Of a stretch of 64,000 bases of DNA, positions 47,101 to 55,900 are shown piece by piece. Under the pieces are notes generated by a model. It saw only the letters and a program-made list of their open reading frames with translations. It was not told the DNA's origin and did no database searches. A program made the position numbers and the translations under genes. Position 1 is the first letter of the stretch. Every line of letters starts with the position of its first letter. The DNA lies in NCBI GenBank assembly GCA_032622095.1, contig CP136065.1, forward strand, positions 21,192,134 to 21,256,133, read 5' to 3'. Source of the DNA: Siphonodentalium dalli (taxonomy: Eukaryota > Mollusca > Scaphopoda > Gadilida > Siphonodentaliidae).

Positions 47101-49501
47101 TCAGTGTTAACAAATCCCGCTGGCCTGTATTCGCAGGAAAGCTTTGACCCTGCACGAGTATTTGAATTAACGAACGTCCTTTTAGACACACAGAAATGTA
47201 CCCAAAAGTACTTGTAAACGTGGTAAATCACACTGCAGCTTGACAAACGTCACACTATACCCTTAAAATTGAGAAAAAATGACATCGAAAAAAACACAAA
47301 CACCTCCCATAAATTATTCGCCATTTGCACAGCCATAACCGTTTACCATGTGGTTATATTTTATGTTTCTCGACTGGAAACACATTTGTGCATTTTTTCG
47401 TACACTTTTCATCCATGTATCATTGACCATTCAGCTGCCAGAAGTTTTTTTATGCTGATCCTAGCTTGGTAGTGCCAGGGGAAATCACTCTACTAATTTG
47501 TATTTGGTGTATTGTAACCAAAACATGGAAATCTCATCATGCTAGAAAGTATTGAATGCTATTTAAAGCCACAATCCAGATTTTTTTTTTTTAACACAAT
47601 TTCACATCAAAGCCATATGAATGCTGATCAATCTGTTAAACGCCATGTTGTCAGATAGTATAAGATCGTGTGGGTCCATTACTATTTAGCATAAATGTTT
47701 TGCCTAAATTTTTATTTTATATTTTCGATACAGTTGTATTTGAAGTGATTACAGACAAGCATTGGAAATATGGTAAAATGTTCATATAACTTGTTTACAA
47801 GTCATGAGTCAATTGATAAACAAAAACAAACAGGATAACAATTTAAATGGGTGCTGCAGGTTTATACGATTCTTATCTGTTCTCAGACTTTATAACTGAA
47901 ACAAATACCAAGCCTAAATGGTGTGAGACTACAGATTTTAGGTAAAACGTGGGTGGGTACCCTGCATGAAATTGGAAAAAAAATCCTTCAAATAAGGGGT
48001 GATTTGGCTGGATTTGGAGGTAAAAAGGGGGTGGGTACCCCGCATGAAATTGGAAAAATATTTTTTCCTTCAAATAGGGGGGTGGTGGGTACACAAGAGG
48101 CGGAACAAAACTTTCAGCCTACTGTCATGACACTTTTTTCCGACCCCCCCCCCTGCTCTCACACAAAAAAAGTGATGAAGGGTGCACAGGTTTCGAAATC
48201 TCGTTCTAACTGACTTTTAGTTTTCATGTCTGACATGATTTCTGTAAGAGAAAAATTTCATGCGTGCCAATGAAAATTAAAATGAACTGAAAACAAACTG
48301 CTGATGCATGGGCGCAAGACTTTCAGGAGCAGAGTCGAAGTAACTGCATTATACTGCCGATCACAAACCCTGCATGTGTATCCTTCAGCACATTTTCAAA
48401 CTCTGTGTACCCTTCAGCACTTTTCAAACCCTGTGTACCCTTCAGCAGTTTGTTTTGTGAGAATGACCCCTTCAGCTATAATATACATACGATCAATTTG
48501 GGACATTTTAGGCGTTCGTTGGGAGCTTATAGCATGCCTGATAACACTATCTAAAATTTATAAAAATACTAACGAAATATATAAGAAAATACCCACAATA
48601 TAAAAAATATCAATTGATGGAATCGTTACCGGGCAGGTGTCTGCAGACAGTGGACGCTCTTAAGTGTTTCGTGCCGATTTTGTTTCTAAACTTATTCTTT
48701 TAAATATGGTAAAATCCATATAAAAGTATTTCTCACATTTATCGCCCTATATTGTTGTCCCCGAATTTCGAAATCGGTCCGGAATGTGACACATACAAGC
48801 GGGCATTACATGTGTGATGTCGATTGGGTGTCAATTTAAAGATGCCCTGTCCGTTCGACACCATTAAAACACTATTCTGTACGTTGTGTTTGCCAGAAAT
48901 AAAATAGGAGGCTTAGATCGCCATAATTATTTCGACTTTCAAAAAGTGGAATTTTTCACCGTTTTGAATGTTTGTCAGCCTAACAAACAAAAATCAACGA
49001 ACGATCGTCTCTTTTAAACAATGTCAATGCGCCCCCAAAGTGATATATAATAAAGAACTTTCTTAATTGTGATATACTGTACTACTTTTCGACGTAAAAC
49101 TCCATAATTGATGATTTGTTTTTTTTTCCGCGATTACGGTATACGAATGATGGTGATTGTAAATTTGACTAATTTCAATCAACTACGATTGGGGGTGGGC
49201 ATAATATTCCCACTGCAAGCAGGTGCGCGAAAATAGAATGCAAACTTAGTGTAAGGTATACCTGATATCTCCCGGACATAAGTTGTAGCCGGGTGGGGCT
49301 GCATATAGGCTGTACGTAATAATTCTCCAATATAACCCCTTCCCTGGCCAGAAGGTCCATGTTGGGTGTCCTGATTTCAGATCCGTGATATCCGATGTCG
49401 TTATATCCATAATCGTCCGCGAGAATGAATACTATGTTTGGCCTGGAAGCAGTGGCTGCCACCCAAACAGCGATGGAAATGTAAACCTCTAACAGCAGCA
49501 T
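31720..49501 (-). CDS. Arylsulfatase B/I/J-type sulfatase gene with a frameshifting deletion in exon 5
   Basis: Secreted or lysosomal sulfatase. Family members use a formylglycine made from Cys to hydrolyse sulfate esters of glycans. Coding exons (transcript order): 49501-49262, 42142-41956, 40743-40541, 38919-38808, 35589-35504, 34811-34568, 33070-32919, 32066-31720, all GT-AG. Features: signal peptide (1-19), metal-binding DD (29-30), CSPTR with the modifiable Cys67, GKWH (K121, H123), PFQAPH (exon 4), DNGG and NWPLRGNKG (exon 6), HNIDP (exon 7), WLFNI (exon 8). The eight-exon layout and motif order match ARSB. The CDS totals 1571 nt, which is not divisible by three, because exon 5 lacks a few codons around MVT/EAIGN (see that exon). 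The C-terminus has a hydrophobic tail ([15 protein letters not shown]). Subfamily B versus I/J is not resolved. Confidence 0.9.
32220..32770. mobile_element. Truncated piggyBac-type hairpin MITE joined to a copy of a repeat of about 350 bp
   Basis: TTAACCCTTCCATGACTCGAG at 32220 and one hairpin (32269-32344) belong to the hairpin MITE family; its right end is missing. From about 32397, 'ttgttcgggtgcatgaaatt' to 'ggagtgtttcacatcacttt' is an inverted copy of the repeat found twice in tandem at 36280-36990. Confidence 0.6.
32919..33070 (-). CDS. Sulfatase exon 7
   Basis: It encodes [16 protein letters not shown], then [17 protein letters not shown]. The HNIDP block and the 'A.R.G..KL..G' block are hallmark C-terminal sulfatase motifs. 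Acceptor ctgcag, donor gtaggt. Confidence 0.9.
33071..34567 (-). other. Sulfatase intron 6
   Basis: 1.5 kb. It contains G-rich 'gggggtgccaggtcggtaat' and 'ttccaac' style degenerate repeats (33780-34540), related to those at 38200-38390 and 50700-51000. No exon is recognised. Confidence 0.5.
34568..34811 (-). CDS. Sulfatase exon 6
   Basis: 80 codons plus split codons: [59 protein letters not shown]. It contains the metal-binding DN pair and the active-site Lys of NWPLRGNK. This is the best conserved exon of the gene; donor gtatgt. Confidence 0.94.
35504..35589 (-). pseudogene. Sulfatase exon 5, carrying a frameshifting deletion
   Basis: Spliced from exon 4 in the correct phase it reads A-M-V-T (ATG GTT AC), as in the family's YA(G/A)MVT/MLS motif, then shifts. 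The next family-like residues, [20 protein letters not shown], lie in another frame. Relatives have about three more residues (x-L-D) between MVT and EA, so roughly 10 nt appear to be missing at about 35581. The phase-correct frame hits TGA at 35557-35555. Splice sites (tag acceptor, gtaag donor) are intact. Explanations: a null allele, a pseudogene or an assembly/sequence error. Confidence 0.8.
35700..36071. mobile_element. Left-truncated hairpin MITE (ATATCAAATCCAG family)
   Basis: A half hairpin (35715-35756), the middle 'cccagacaaacatgagcaga', an intact hairpin (35964-36030), and the right end aatcccgacttacgactgga. It is the same family as the complete copy at 42811-43269, in the same orientation. 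It lies in sulfatase intron 4. Confidence 0.7.
36280..36990. repeat. Two tandem copies of a repeat of about 350 bp
   Basis: Each starts 'aaagtgatgtgaaacactcc' (36284 and 36631) and continues through 'gtagcaaatatttacaattg' and 'ttctatggagtggta' to 'cacgcacccgaacaagtaca'. A third, inverted copy is at about 32397-32745. No coding capacity; the type is unknown. Confidence 0.65.
37450..37985. repeat. 28-bp minisatellite, about 19 copies
   Basis: The unit 'ctgagatggaataagccatgctaattaa' is repeated with few changes (occasional aagtc, aataa). It lies in sulfatase intron 4, between exon 4 and the broken exon 5. Confidence 0.92.
37986..38807 (-). other. Sulfatase intron 4, exon-4-proximal part
   Basis: Short inverted copies of 'ccatatatgga' and 'ggttccgtggtt' (38000-38130), a 'ttggaaattttccaac' motif, a G12 run (38335-38348) and a gtctgtctgtc stretch at 38538. 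No exon is seen. Confidence 0.5.
38808..38919 (-). CDS. Sulfatase exon 4
   Basis: Encodes [20 protein letters not shown], then a YNRRIYA end. The FQAPH His matches the family's active-site His. It ends GCAG with donor gttaag, phase 1. Confidence 0.9.
38989..40496. repeat. Three copies of a 250-480 bp repeat, both orientations
   Basis: Direct copies at 38989-39245 (partial) and 40024-40496, and an inverted one at 39538-39965. They share 'ttaattttcgaacccccaaa', 'ataccatttgaaagaggaag' and 'gagacacagacg'. A further copy is at 52050-52520 and a relative at 37010-37330. It lies in sulfatase intron 3. The neighbouring inverted copies could pair in RNA. Confidence 0.7.
40541..40743 (-). CDS. Sulfatase exon 3
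   Basis: [20 protein letters not shown], then [20 protein letters not shown] and [16 protein letters not shown]. It corresponds to the ARSB LLGSEDYYSH...CALDFRDG...Y region. Phase 1 in, phase 0 out, donor gtgaga. Confidence 0.9.
41029..41111. repeat. (TC)n microsatellite
   Basis: About 40 uninterrupted TC dinucleotides, ending in a C run. It yields spurious poly(Arg-Glu) ORFs on the minus strand. It lies in sulfatase intron 2. Confidence 0.98.
41956..42142 (-). CDS. Sulfatase exon 2
   Basis: [52 protein letters not shown]. It contains the catalytic Lys and His of GKWH and the family's RGFD block. Phase 0 in, phase 1 out, donor gtatgg. Confidence 0.94.
42811..43269. mobile_element. Complete hairpin MITE (GTGACCCGCCATATC family)
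   Basis: TIRs of about 45 bp: gtgacccgccatatcaaatc and complement. Two hairpins (42862-42928 and 43150-43216) are nearly identical to those in the piggyBac-type TTAACCC elements, although these TIRs are unrelated. The middle contains its own inverted segment (gagccccagaca ... tgtgtggggctc). There is no ORF. It lies in sulfatase intron 1. Confidence 0.8.
43389..43507. repeat. 20-bp minisatellite, about 6 copies
   Basis: The unit 'ccaagccatatcaaaccata' is tandemly repeated almost without variation. It lies in sulfatase intron 1. Confidence 0.95.
43645..44130. mobile_element. 480-bp MITE-like repeat, copy 1
   Basis: It starts 'ggtactcaatccgatcagac' and ends 'ggattatgcatctttaac'. The ends form an imperfect inverted repeat (TTAAAG..C..AATCCGA). 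Other copies are at 50198-50640 and 58385-58832, with a fragment at 7500-7650. A C10 run lies at 44062. Non-coding. Confidence 0.65.
44131..44778 (-). other. Sulfatase intron 1, no feature recognised
   Basis: No exon or repeat was recognised here apart from short duplicated phrases ('gatatgaccacgcctata'). Confidence 0.45.
44779..45176. mobile_element. piggyBac-type hairpin MITE, inverted copy of 4366-4765
   Basis: TTAA (44779-44782) CCCTTTACCCAACAAACC ... TGTTGGGTAAAGGG TTAA (45173-45176). Hairpins at 44932-44998 and 45079-45145. Nearly identical to the copy 40 kb away but in the opposite orientation, so recently mobile. It lies in sulfatase intron 1. Confidence 0.82.
45177..49261 (-). other. 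Sulfatase intron 1, first 4 kb of the intron: small duplications only
   Basis: Noted: a 43-bp tandem duplication ('atgtatatgtaagacataat', 46379-46465); a G10 run with 'gggtgggtgggtgg' (46650-46705), a family also seen at 58930 and 59300; three related 'gtgggtaccc...catgaaattgga' units (47945-48095); short 'cccttcagca' repeats (48380-48450). No exon was recognised. Confidence 0.5.
49262..49501 (-). CDS. Sulfatase exon 1
   Basis: 80 codons from ATG at 49501. Signal peptide [19 protein letters not shown], then [31 protein letters not shown] and [19 protein letters not shown] is the formylglycine motif (C-x-P-x-R), with Thr instead of the common Ser at position 4. An upstream in-frame TTG is not a plausible start. 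Phase 0, donor gtatac. Confidence 0.94.
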
Positions 49502-50197
49502 TGCGACCAGAGTGTGTTCCAATTATTAAATATCGCCGAGCAAAACAGCCTCTTGAACTGATAGTAGATAAAGTGTAAAAACCCTTCAATGGAAAGTGAT
49601 CTGTACTATGTTCGCTGATATTTCTCTGGAGCAAATTGCCGTCGTAGCGATTATGATTTATTGACAAAATAATTGTTTAACTGATAAAATAACGTTTAAG
49701 AAAAAATGTAGAAAACAGACCTCCCAACACATTCGCGAACTCTTGTAGAAAACCTATTTAATCCTGGTTGGAGATTGCATAGAGCTATAAACTCCAGGGC
49801 ATGTTGTTACAATTTGACAATGGTCGTTATATTATTGATGTGAGCGATTCCGTGCGGCAGCTTTAATTGTTGTCATACCCCAACTTTTCGAAGAAAATGG
49901 GACGGGGCGTAGTATATTGACTTTATCCGTCCGGTCGTCCGTCTAGCCGTCCGGCAGTCCATCATTCCCTCCGCCGTTCATTGTTGTATTCGGGTAATAA
50001 CTTTAATTCTACGGAACCTAATGGACTGAAATTTGGTTTGTATCTTCAATATCACAAGACACATGTCAAGCGACACCCCTTTGTTGACATTGGGGCTCAA
50101 TTTTCATGTTAACCGAATGGAATTATATTTTGGTATGAATGTTTACAAACATATGTTGTCTTGATATATCCTTGAGATCACCTCTGATACCAGGGCA
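49502..50197 (-). other. Upstream of the sulfatase; simple-repeat-headed element
   Basis: The promoter is expected just above 49501 but no motif was assigned. At 49900-50190 a 'gtccgtccggtcgtccgtc' stretch leads into 'ataactttaattctacggaa', resembling the simple-sequence-headed repeats common in marine invertebrates. Confidence 0.4.
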
Positions 50198-50640
50198 GTT
50201 AAAGGTACTCAATCCGATCAGACGGTCCCCATATCATCAAATACAACAATAACACTTCTTCAAAATAGGCTTTAGTTATGAGAATCGATTAATTACAACA
50301 AAATAATGCTAACCACTGTCAACTATGGTATAAATTTTTCCAAAAACGTGTTATTTATTAATAGTATCACTTGAGCATCACGAAATTCGACCGTATTACC
50401 ACTTTATTTTAGAGTTATCCATCTTCATCCGCAATTTTGTCCGAGACCGTCGGTCTGACGACTTTTTTCCCAGGCCACAAATAAGTACACATCTCGAGAA
50501 ATAAAAAAATTCAAAAATCGATATCTGATCACTCTGAGCTTTGATGGGTGGGTGTATCGACTCGAATAAAATATTATTTAGCCCCGAAGCCAAATAAATA
50601 GTAATTTAGGAGCGTTAATTCGGATGTGCATCTTTTAGTT
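50198..50640. mobile_element. 480-bp MITE-like repeat, copy 2
   Basis: 'gttaaaggtactcaatccga' at the left; 'attcggatgtgcatctttta' at the right. Same family and orientation as 43645-44130. Confidence 0.65.
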
Positions 50641-51140
50641 CACAATTTTGAACAAAAGTATAGGAAAATAATGTTTTCTTAAAGTAATTAGCAGTTTTTG
50701 ACAGACCACGGCGGGGGTCATGAGGGATCAGGAACAAGCTTCCCAAGTGTTGTAAATTTCCCAACCTAACACCCCATGAAGTTGGAACATTTCCGAATGA
50801 TGGCCATTTCAGTCAAAATTTTTGACCATTAGTAGGAAAATATGCAAATGTTGGTCTAAAAAAAAATCAAATTCCCGACAAATTAATTGTTGGCAGATCA
50901 AATTACAAGAACATTTTCAACCAATTTCCAACTAATAATATGACCGTTCAGACTGTTGAAAATTGTTACCAAAGTTGGGGAGACCCCAATCGATCTACAA
51001 GTCATTTCTTAAATAAAATTACCATGCACGACTCAATGTACCATTCCGATCTATATATAAATTACCACATCTCAATGTACCATTCCGATCTATATATGGT
51101 CGTTTCTTAAATAAAATTACCACATCTCAATGTACCATTC
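50641..51140. other. Degenerate repeats; no gene
   Basis: 'ttcccaac' and 'ttggaa' rich sequence (50740-50990), then three tandem units built on 'tctcaatgtaccattccgat' (51010-51155). Confidence 0.5.
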
Positions 51141-51149
51141 CGATCTATA

Positions 51150-51388
51150 CATGGTCATTTCGATAAGAAATGATAATTTGTTCCCGTTCACTGAAGCAAG
51201 CACATTTGAAGCAATGGACACTCATATACTGAGTCCGTGCCTCCATGCATCTGATATATATATATAAAAATCTTATATAGATTAGATTAATGGAGGCACG
51301 GACTCAGTACGAGCGCCCACTGTGTCAAATGTGCTTGCCTCAGTGAGCGTGAACAGAGTCTCATTTATTATTGAAATGACCATGTATA
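51150..51388. mobile_element. Imperfect inverted-repeat MITE
   Basis: The arms 'actgaagcaagcacatttga'/'actgagtccgtgcctcc' and 'ggaggcacggactcagt'/'tcaaatgtgcttgcctcagt' pair around an AT-rich centre near 51265. A related single arm lies at 7230-7345. Confidence 0.6.
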
Positions 51389-51395
51389 GTTAAGC

Positions 51396-51980
51396 AATTA
51401 TTTCATGTGTCTTTTGGGAACAGTCAACATTGTTGTCCCGAGGTATCAGGAATGGCTATCGAACTGTTCCCCAAGGCCGAAGGCCGAAGGCCGAGGGCAA
51501 CAGTTCGATAGTCATTCCTCATGCCGAGGGACAACACTTTTGCCTGTTCCCAAAAGACACATGAAATAATTGCTTTGTTACCCAATACATTTACTTGTAT
51601 ATAATCAGGTCATTGCTAATTAATCACACTCTTTAATAGTGACAGTTACAATGCGGAAATCCGGTATACATTAAAAAACGAAACCGGAAATTTCCGGAAA
51701 TAGCCGAAACGTCACGGAAATTGCAAACCATGTAACAGTTCGTTCGGGCCAGTCAACAGTTCGCTCGGAGCCAGTCAACGGACCCGTCAACAGTCAACGG
51801 GTCGGGCAACAGTTCACTCGTGACGTCACGAAAGCTGACCGTGATTGCAAACCGGGCAACAGTTCATTCAGGGCGGGCAACAGTTCGTTGTGGCGTTACG
51901 AACGCGAATTTGGGGTTAACCAGTTAATTCTAAATCCCAATGATTTACGAAGTAAAACTCTACTATTGGGTAACAAATCG
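51396..51980. mobile_element. Palindromic TIR element with 'gggcaacagttc' repeats
   Basis: An inner palindrome 51396-51583 (caattatttcatgtgtcttt ... aaagacacatgaaataattg), with the centre made of 'aggccgaaggccgaaggccg'. A wider TIR is suggested by ttgttacccaata (51584) and tattgggtaacaa (51965). Between them lie repeated '(g)ggcaacagttc(g)' and 'agtcaacgg' motifs (51735-51895). Non-coding. Confidence 0.6.
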
Positions 51981-52049
51981 GAATGTCACATCGAGTGTAC
52001 CTCAATTCAGATCAAGTCCGACAATCGGTCCCGATTCTCGCCATATCGG

Positions 52050-52520
52050 GGTTAAAGCCCACTTAATTTTCGAACCCCCAGATCATTTGTATATAAAATA
52101 ATTGCCATGTTGTATACCATTTGTAAGAAGAAGCTCCAAAACATTGTATTATCAACTTATAAGCTGTGAACATGTTGTTTTTGTTGAGATTTCGACGTGT
52201 GTTCTGTGCTCAAGTTTCAGTATTTTCAATGGAAGGGCAATAAATATATATCTTAAGATATGGAGTTATTCCCCTTCCATTGAACTTACATTTTTAGTTT
52301 GATTTCTTTTGCATTATGGGAACCATAACGGGGAAAATGTTTCTATTATTTCAGCTGTTTTCTATTTCTCTATGGGCACCTGAGACACAGACGTTCCAAA
52401 TAGTGATGAACTATAGTATTTTAATCCCATTTGATGGCATATATTGTAATTAGAACCGTATATCAAGGCACTATAAAAAAAATAATAATCGGTGACTCAA
52501 AAATTAAATGGGCATTTAAA
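52050..52520. repeat. 480-bp repeat, copy of the 40024-40496 family
   Basis: 'cttaattttcgaacccccag' to 'ggtgactcaaaaattaaatg'. It shares all landmarks with the copies in sulfatase intron 3. Confidence 0.7.
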
Positions 52521-52732
52521 ACCCGCGTCAACCCCGACTAACACAGCAAACGGCGATTATCTTATCAACGGCGTATACCGGCCTTTAGTGTTACGGCCAA
52601 CTTTATGTCAGGCACCTGTGTTCTGTGCCACCTAAATGACTTATACGCACTCAGAGCTCGGTCAATAAAGGCAAACAATAATATATGGTCGGAGACGTAT
52701 ATATATATACATGTAAATAGCGCGTGCTACAC

Positions 52733-52738
52733 TTTATT
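52733..52738 (-). promoter_or_regulatory. Poly(A) signal AATAAA of the 315-codon gene
   Basis: AATAAA on the minus strand 76 nt after the stop codon at 52816-52814. This supports 52814-52966 as the terminal exon. Confidence 0.6.
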
Positions 52739-52813
52739 TGTATATATGTAGTGTCAGTTTGGCCCATTCAACTGTGAACGCGGGAGAAATGAACTGATTC
52801 CGATTCTGAGTAG

Positions 52814-52966
52814 TCAGCTGATTCCTTGCAGAGCAATCTTATTCCATTTGTCGCCAAGGTGCCACTGGTTCGACACATTTTGCCAAATATTTCTGTCAAA
52901 CTTCGCAACTGGTTCCACCCACATTGTCTCTGCGTCATCTTCGTCCTCCTCTTCGATAGACTTGCC
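52814..52966 (-). CDS. Unknown gene, exon 4 (terminal)
   Basis: Residues 266-315: GKSIEEEDEDDAETMWVEPV, then FDRNIWQNVSNQWHLGDKWN and a KIALQGIS end. Acceptor ttatag; TGA 76 nt before an AATAAA. Confidence 0.75.
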   Translation of the reverse strand, partial: GKSIEEEDEDDAETMWVEPVAKFDRNIWQNVSNQWHLGDKWNKIALQGIS

Positions 52967-55900
52967 CTATAAAGACACCGAAAACTTCACAACTATACAG
53001 GTTTGATTTGGTTTATTGGACGCTATTGGCCATATCACAGATATTTTTTGTGGATGGAGGAAAGACCGCGCATTTTGTCAATTTCACTGGGAAATTACTC
53101 TATATTGCACATAGAAACAACCGAACAACCGGGTAGCATCTGGTAAACATGCCCAAATGCTCGAATCAAATTACCAAACAAATCGAGGTAATCGGGATTA
53201 GGGAAACAGCTTCGCTATAAATGTCCGGTTGTGTTGGCCTAATCCAACATGTCACCGCGGGCACACATGCACATTTACAGGCATTTGACTATATATATAT
53301 ATATATAGTAACTAATATAAAAGTAAATCATTAGTCCTTTAAGTCATACTTGGTTTATGTCAAATTTACTTTAGATTTCCATACGAAATGACTCGGGGGG
53401 GGGGGTTACGAGTTGACTCAGCTGGAGGTTACGGGTTGACTTATAATCGGGTTGACTTTTTTCGGAGGGTTCGAGCTGGTCAGGGTACGAAATGGCTTTC
53501 TGCCCTTTAGTGCACATATTGATCGTGTTCAGTAAATCTATATTATGTACACCCGACTCTCAGCATGCGGAAAAAAAAACTATAGATATAAGCATGTCAG
53601 TCCATGTCGATAATCGATAGTGTAAATCAAATAGCAGGGAAATAATACGAGGCTAAAACTGATTAGTCACTAACAAAATGTACTACTGAATAACACGAAA
53701 TATCAACAAAATAAGCCTTGATATTGTTTAATGATGTATAATAACCATGACTGGTATAAATTTACCTTGGTAAGCAATACTAAGCATAGCATAATCCAAA
53801 ATAAAAAAACATTATATCCAATTCCTACACTGAACTCCCATATTGAACATGTGGCATAACAGGTGATGAATGTGATGTCATGAGGCAGTGACCAGGTCAA
53901 GGGTTACATGGAAAAGTATCAGGCCATGTTATTGGTCAAAAGGTGGACATTCCCCCTAGATTCCCTGGGACTTAACCTGAAGACCCCGGATTTCACAAAA
54001 CATGTTATGTCTTTTCTTGGATTCTTATGTTTTAATTGGTTACACAATTTCAAGGAAATCTCGGTTTGTTTGCATTATGAATGTTTGATTCCGATTACAC
54101 GATCAGAATCAGAATCCAGATTACAACGAAATAACGATTACGGTCTGTTCGTTTACCGATTCTGGGCTGTTTGTGCGGAGTGTAATCCGTAATCTGAATC
54201 GAGATTCTCCCACGAAATAACGACTCTGCCGAAGCCAAACAAAAGAGGTCGCGTGGGCGTTGACGTCATACTCCGAGGGAAGACCTGTGTGTGTATATAT
54301 AGCGGTGGAAATACGAAGGTCGGCCACCCCAAACGAAGAACGTCCAGTCCAATCACACAGACGACAGGAAGACGCACTCAAATTATGAAGAAAAGCCGAC
54401 GAAAATCCTATCGTATGTACGTCTCTATATTTGTGGACTCAAATTAGTTTCTGTATTGATGGGATTCCCTCCATTTCATTGGAGAGTACGTGGCGCGCAA
54501 TTTCATTGGTTAATGACGTAACAGATAACTTCAAAGATCAGAGGTCAATGACATGTTGACAATATTGTCAAACACAACTATTGTTGTACAACTGAATACG
54601 ATATATTCATAGTCCATTATACTCATCGCAATACAGGAGACATCATCTTCGAGTTTTTACCAGTCAACGATATTCACAACTCATTGTTCCTTCGCATCTT
54701 GTTGTATTTATAACTATTTCTTAATACTACGATTCCCACAAACATTTACTGCATGCCCCAGGAATGCATTCCATATTTGGAAATGATTTATTACGCCATG
54801 TTGAGAAATCCGCGTTGTCGTAGAAATGAAATATAATGGAGAGATCTAGAGACGTACATGCGATAGGATTTTCGTCGGCTTTTCAAAGAGACTGCATGAG
54901 CCATGCCCCTAGTCCCTGTTTAGCACGCCCATAACTCACCAGCACTGTTCTGGCACTCGCCGCACGTATCAGCGGGGGAGCCATTCCTCTCTTCGAGCAG
55001 CACTCTTCGACCGCGGTGATTTCATCAGGAATGCTCTCATCATCTTCTATTGTCTCCGTATATGAGACGCTTCGTATGTCGAAGAACTTCTTTGTCGTTA
55101 TGCCGGCAGCCGTCGCGAATTCCTGCAAGTAGGAAATAAACACGAATCATTGTTTATGCTTCATCCACACTGGACAAATATGTCCTGATAAAATTACATT
55201 CTTCACAGATGACCAGTATGTAAAAGCAAATGACAAAACTGCCCAGAATTAATAATAATGGTAACTGTTAAATTACATATACACTTCCACACGAGACACA
55301 ATTAAATCAAAATAACAAACATATATAACACTGTTAACAATAATGGAATATAATATATACAATATATATATTCCTAATTATCTCATTATTATACCAGTAA
55401 AATTTGACCTATCTTTGAAAACAATTACGGAACATGTTGCATATTATGCTATGTTGCATGTTTGTGGTTAGTCATTTTTCAATATATATATATGAATTTT
55501 AGGCTATCACTCAATCTAATAAAATTACCACTCTTTTACGCATCTTATCATAATTATGTGTTGCAGCGTGTTACAAGTGCATGTTCTTCATTCTCAATTT
55601 CATGTTAAATTTCCAACAAATTATTTCGTCGAGTGGCACTTTTGGATGTTTGTGACCATTTTCAATTTCCGATTATGTTTACTAATACTTAGTTTACAGA
55701 ACATCTTAGTGTGGATAATCTGGACTATATTCAGGTACGGTCCTTTTTTGTATTGCTGTTTGACTACACGATACGTCCTTGTTAAAATGTTAATATATCT
55801 ATAGCAGATGATGTGTGTTTGAATGATGAATTCCTACATCAACACGATTCCTAAGTGTTAAAATGGTGAACACCTATACCTCAACATGATTCACACGGGT

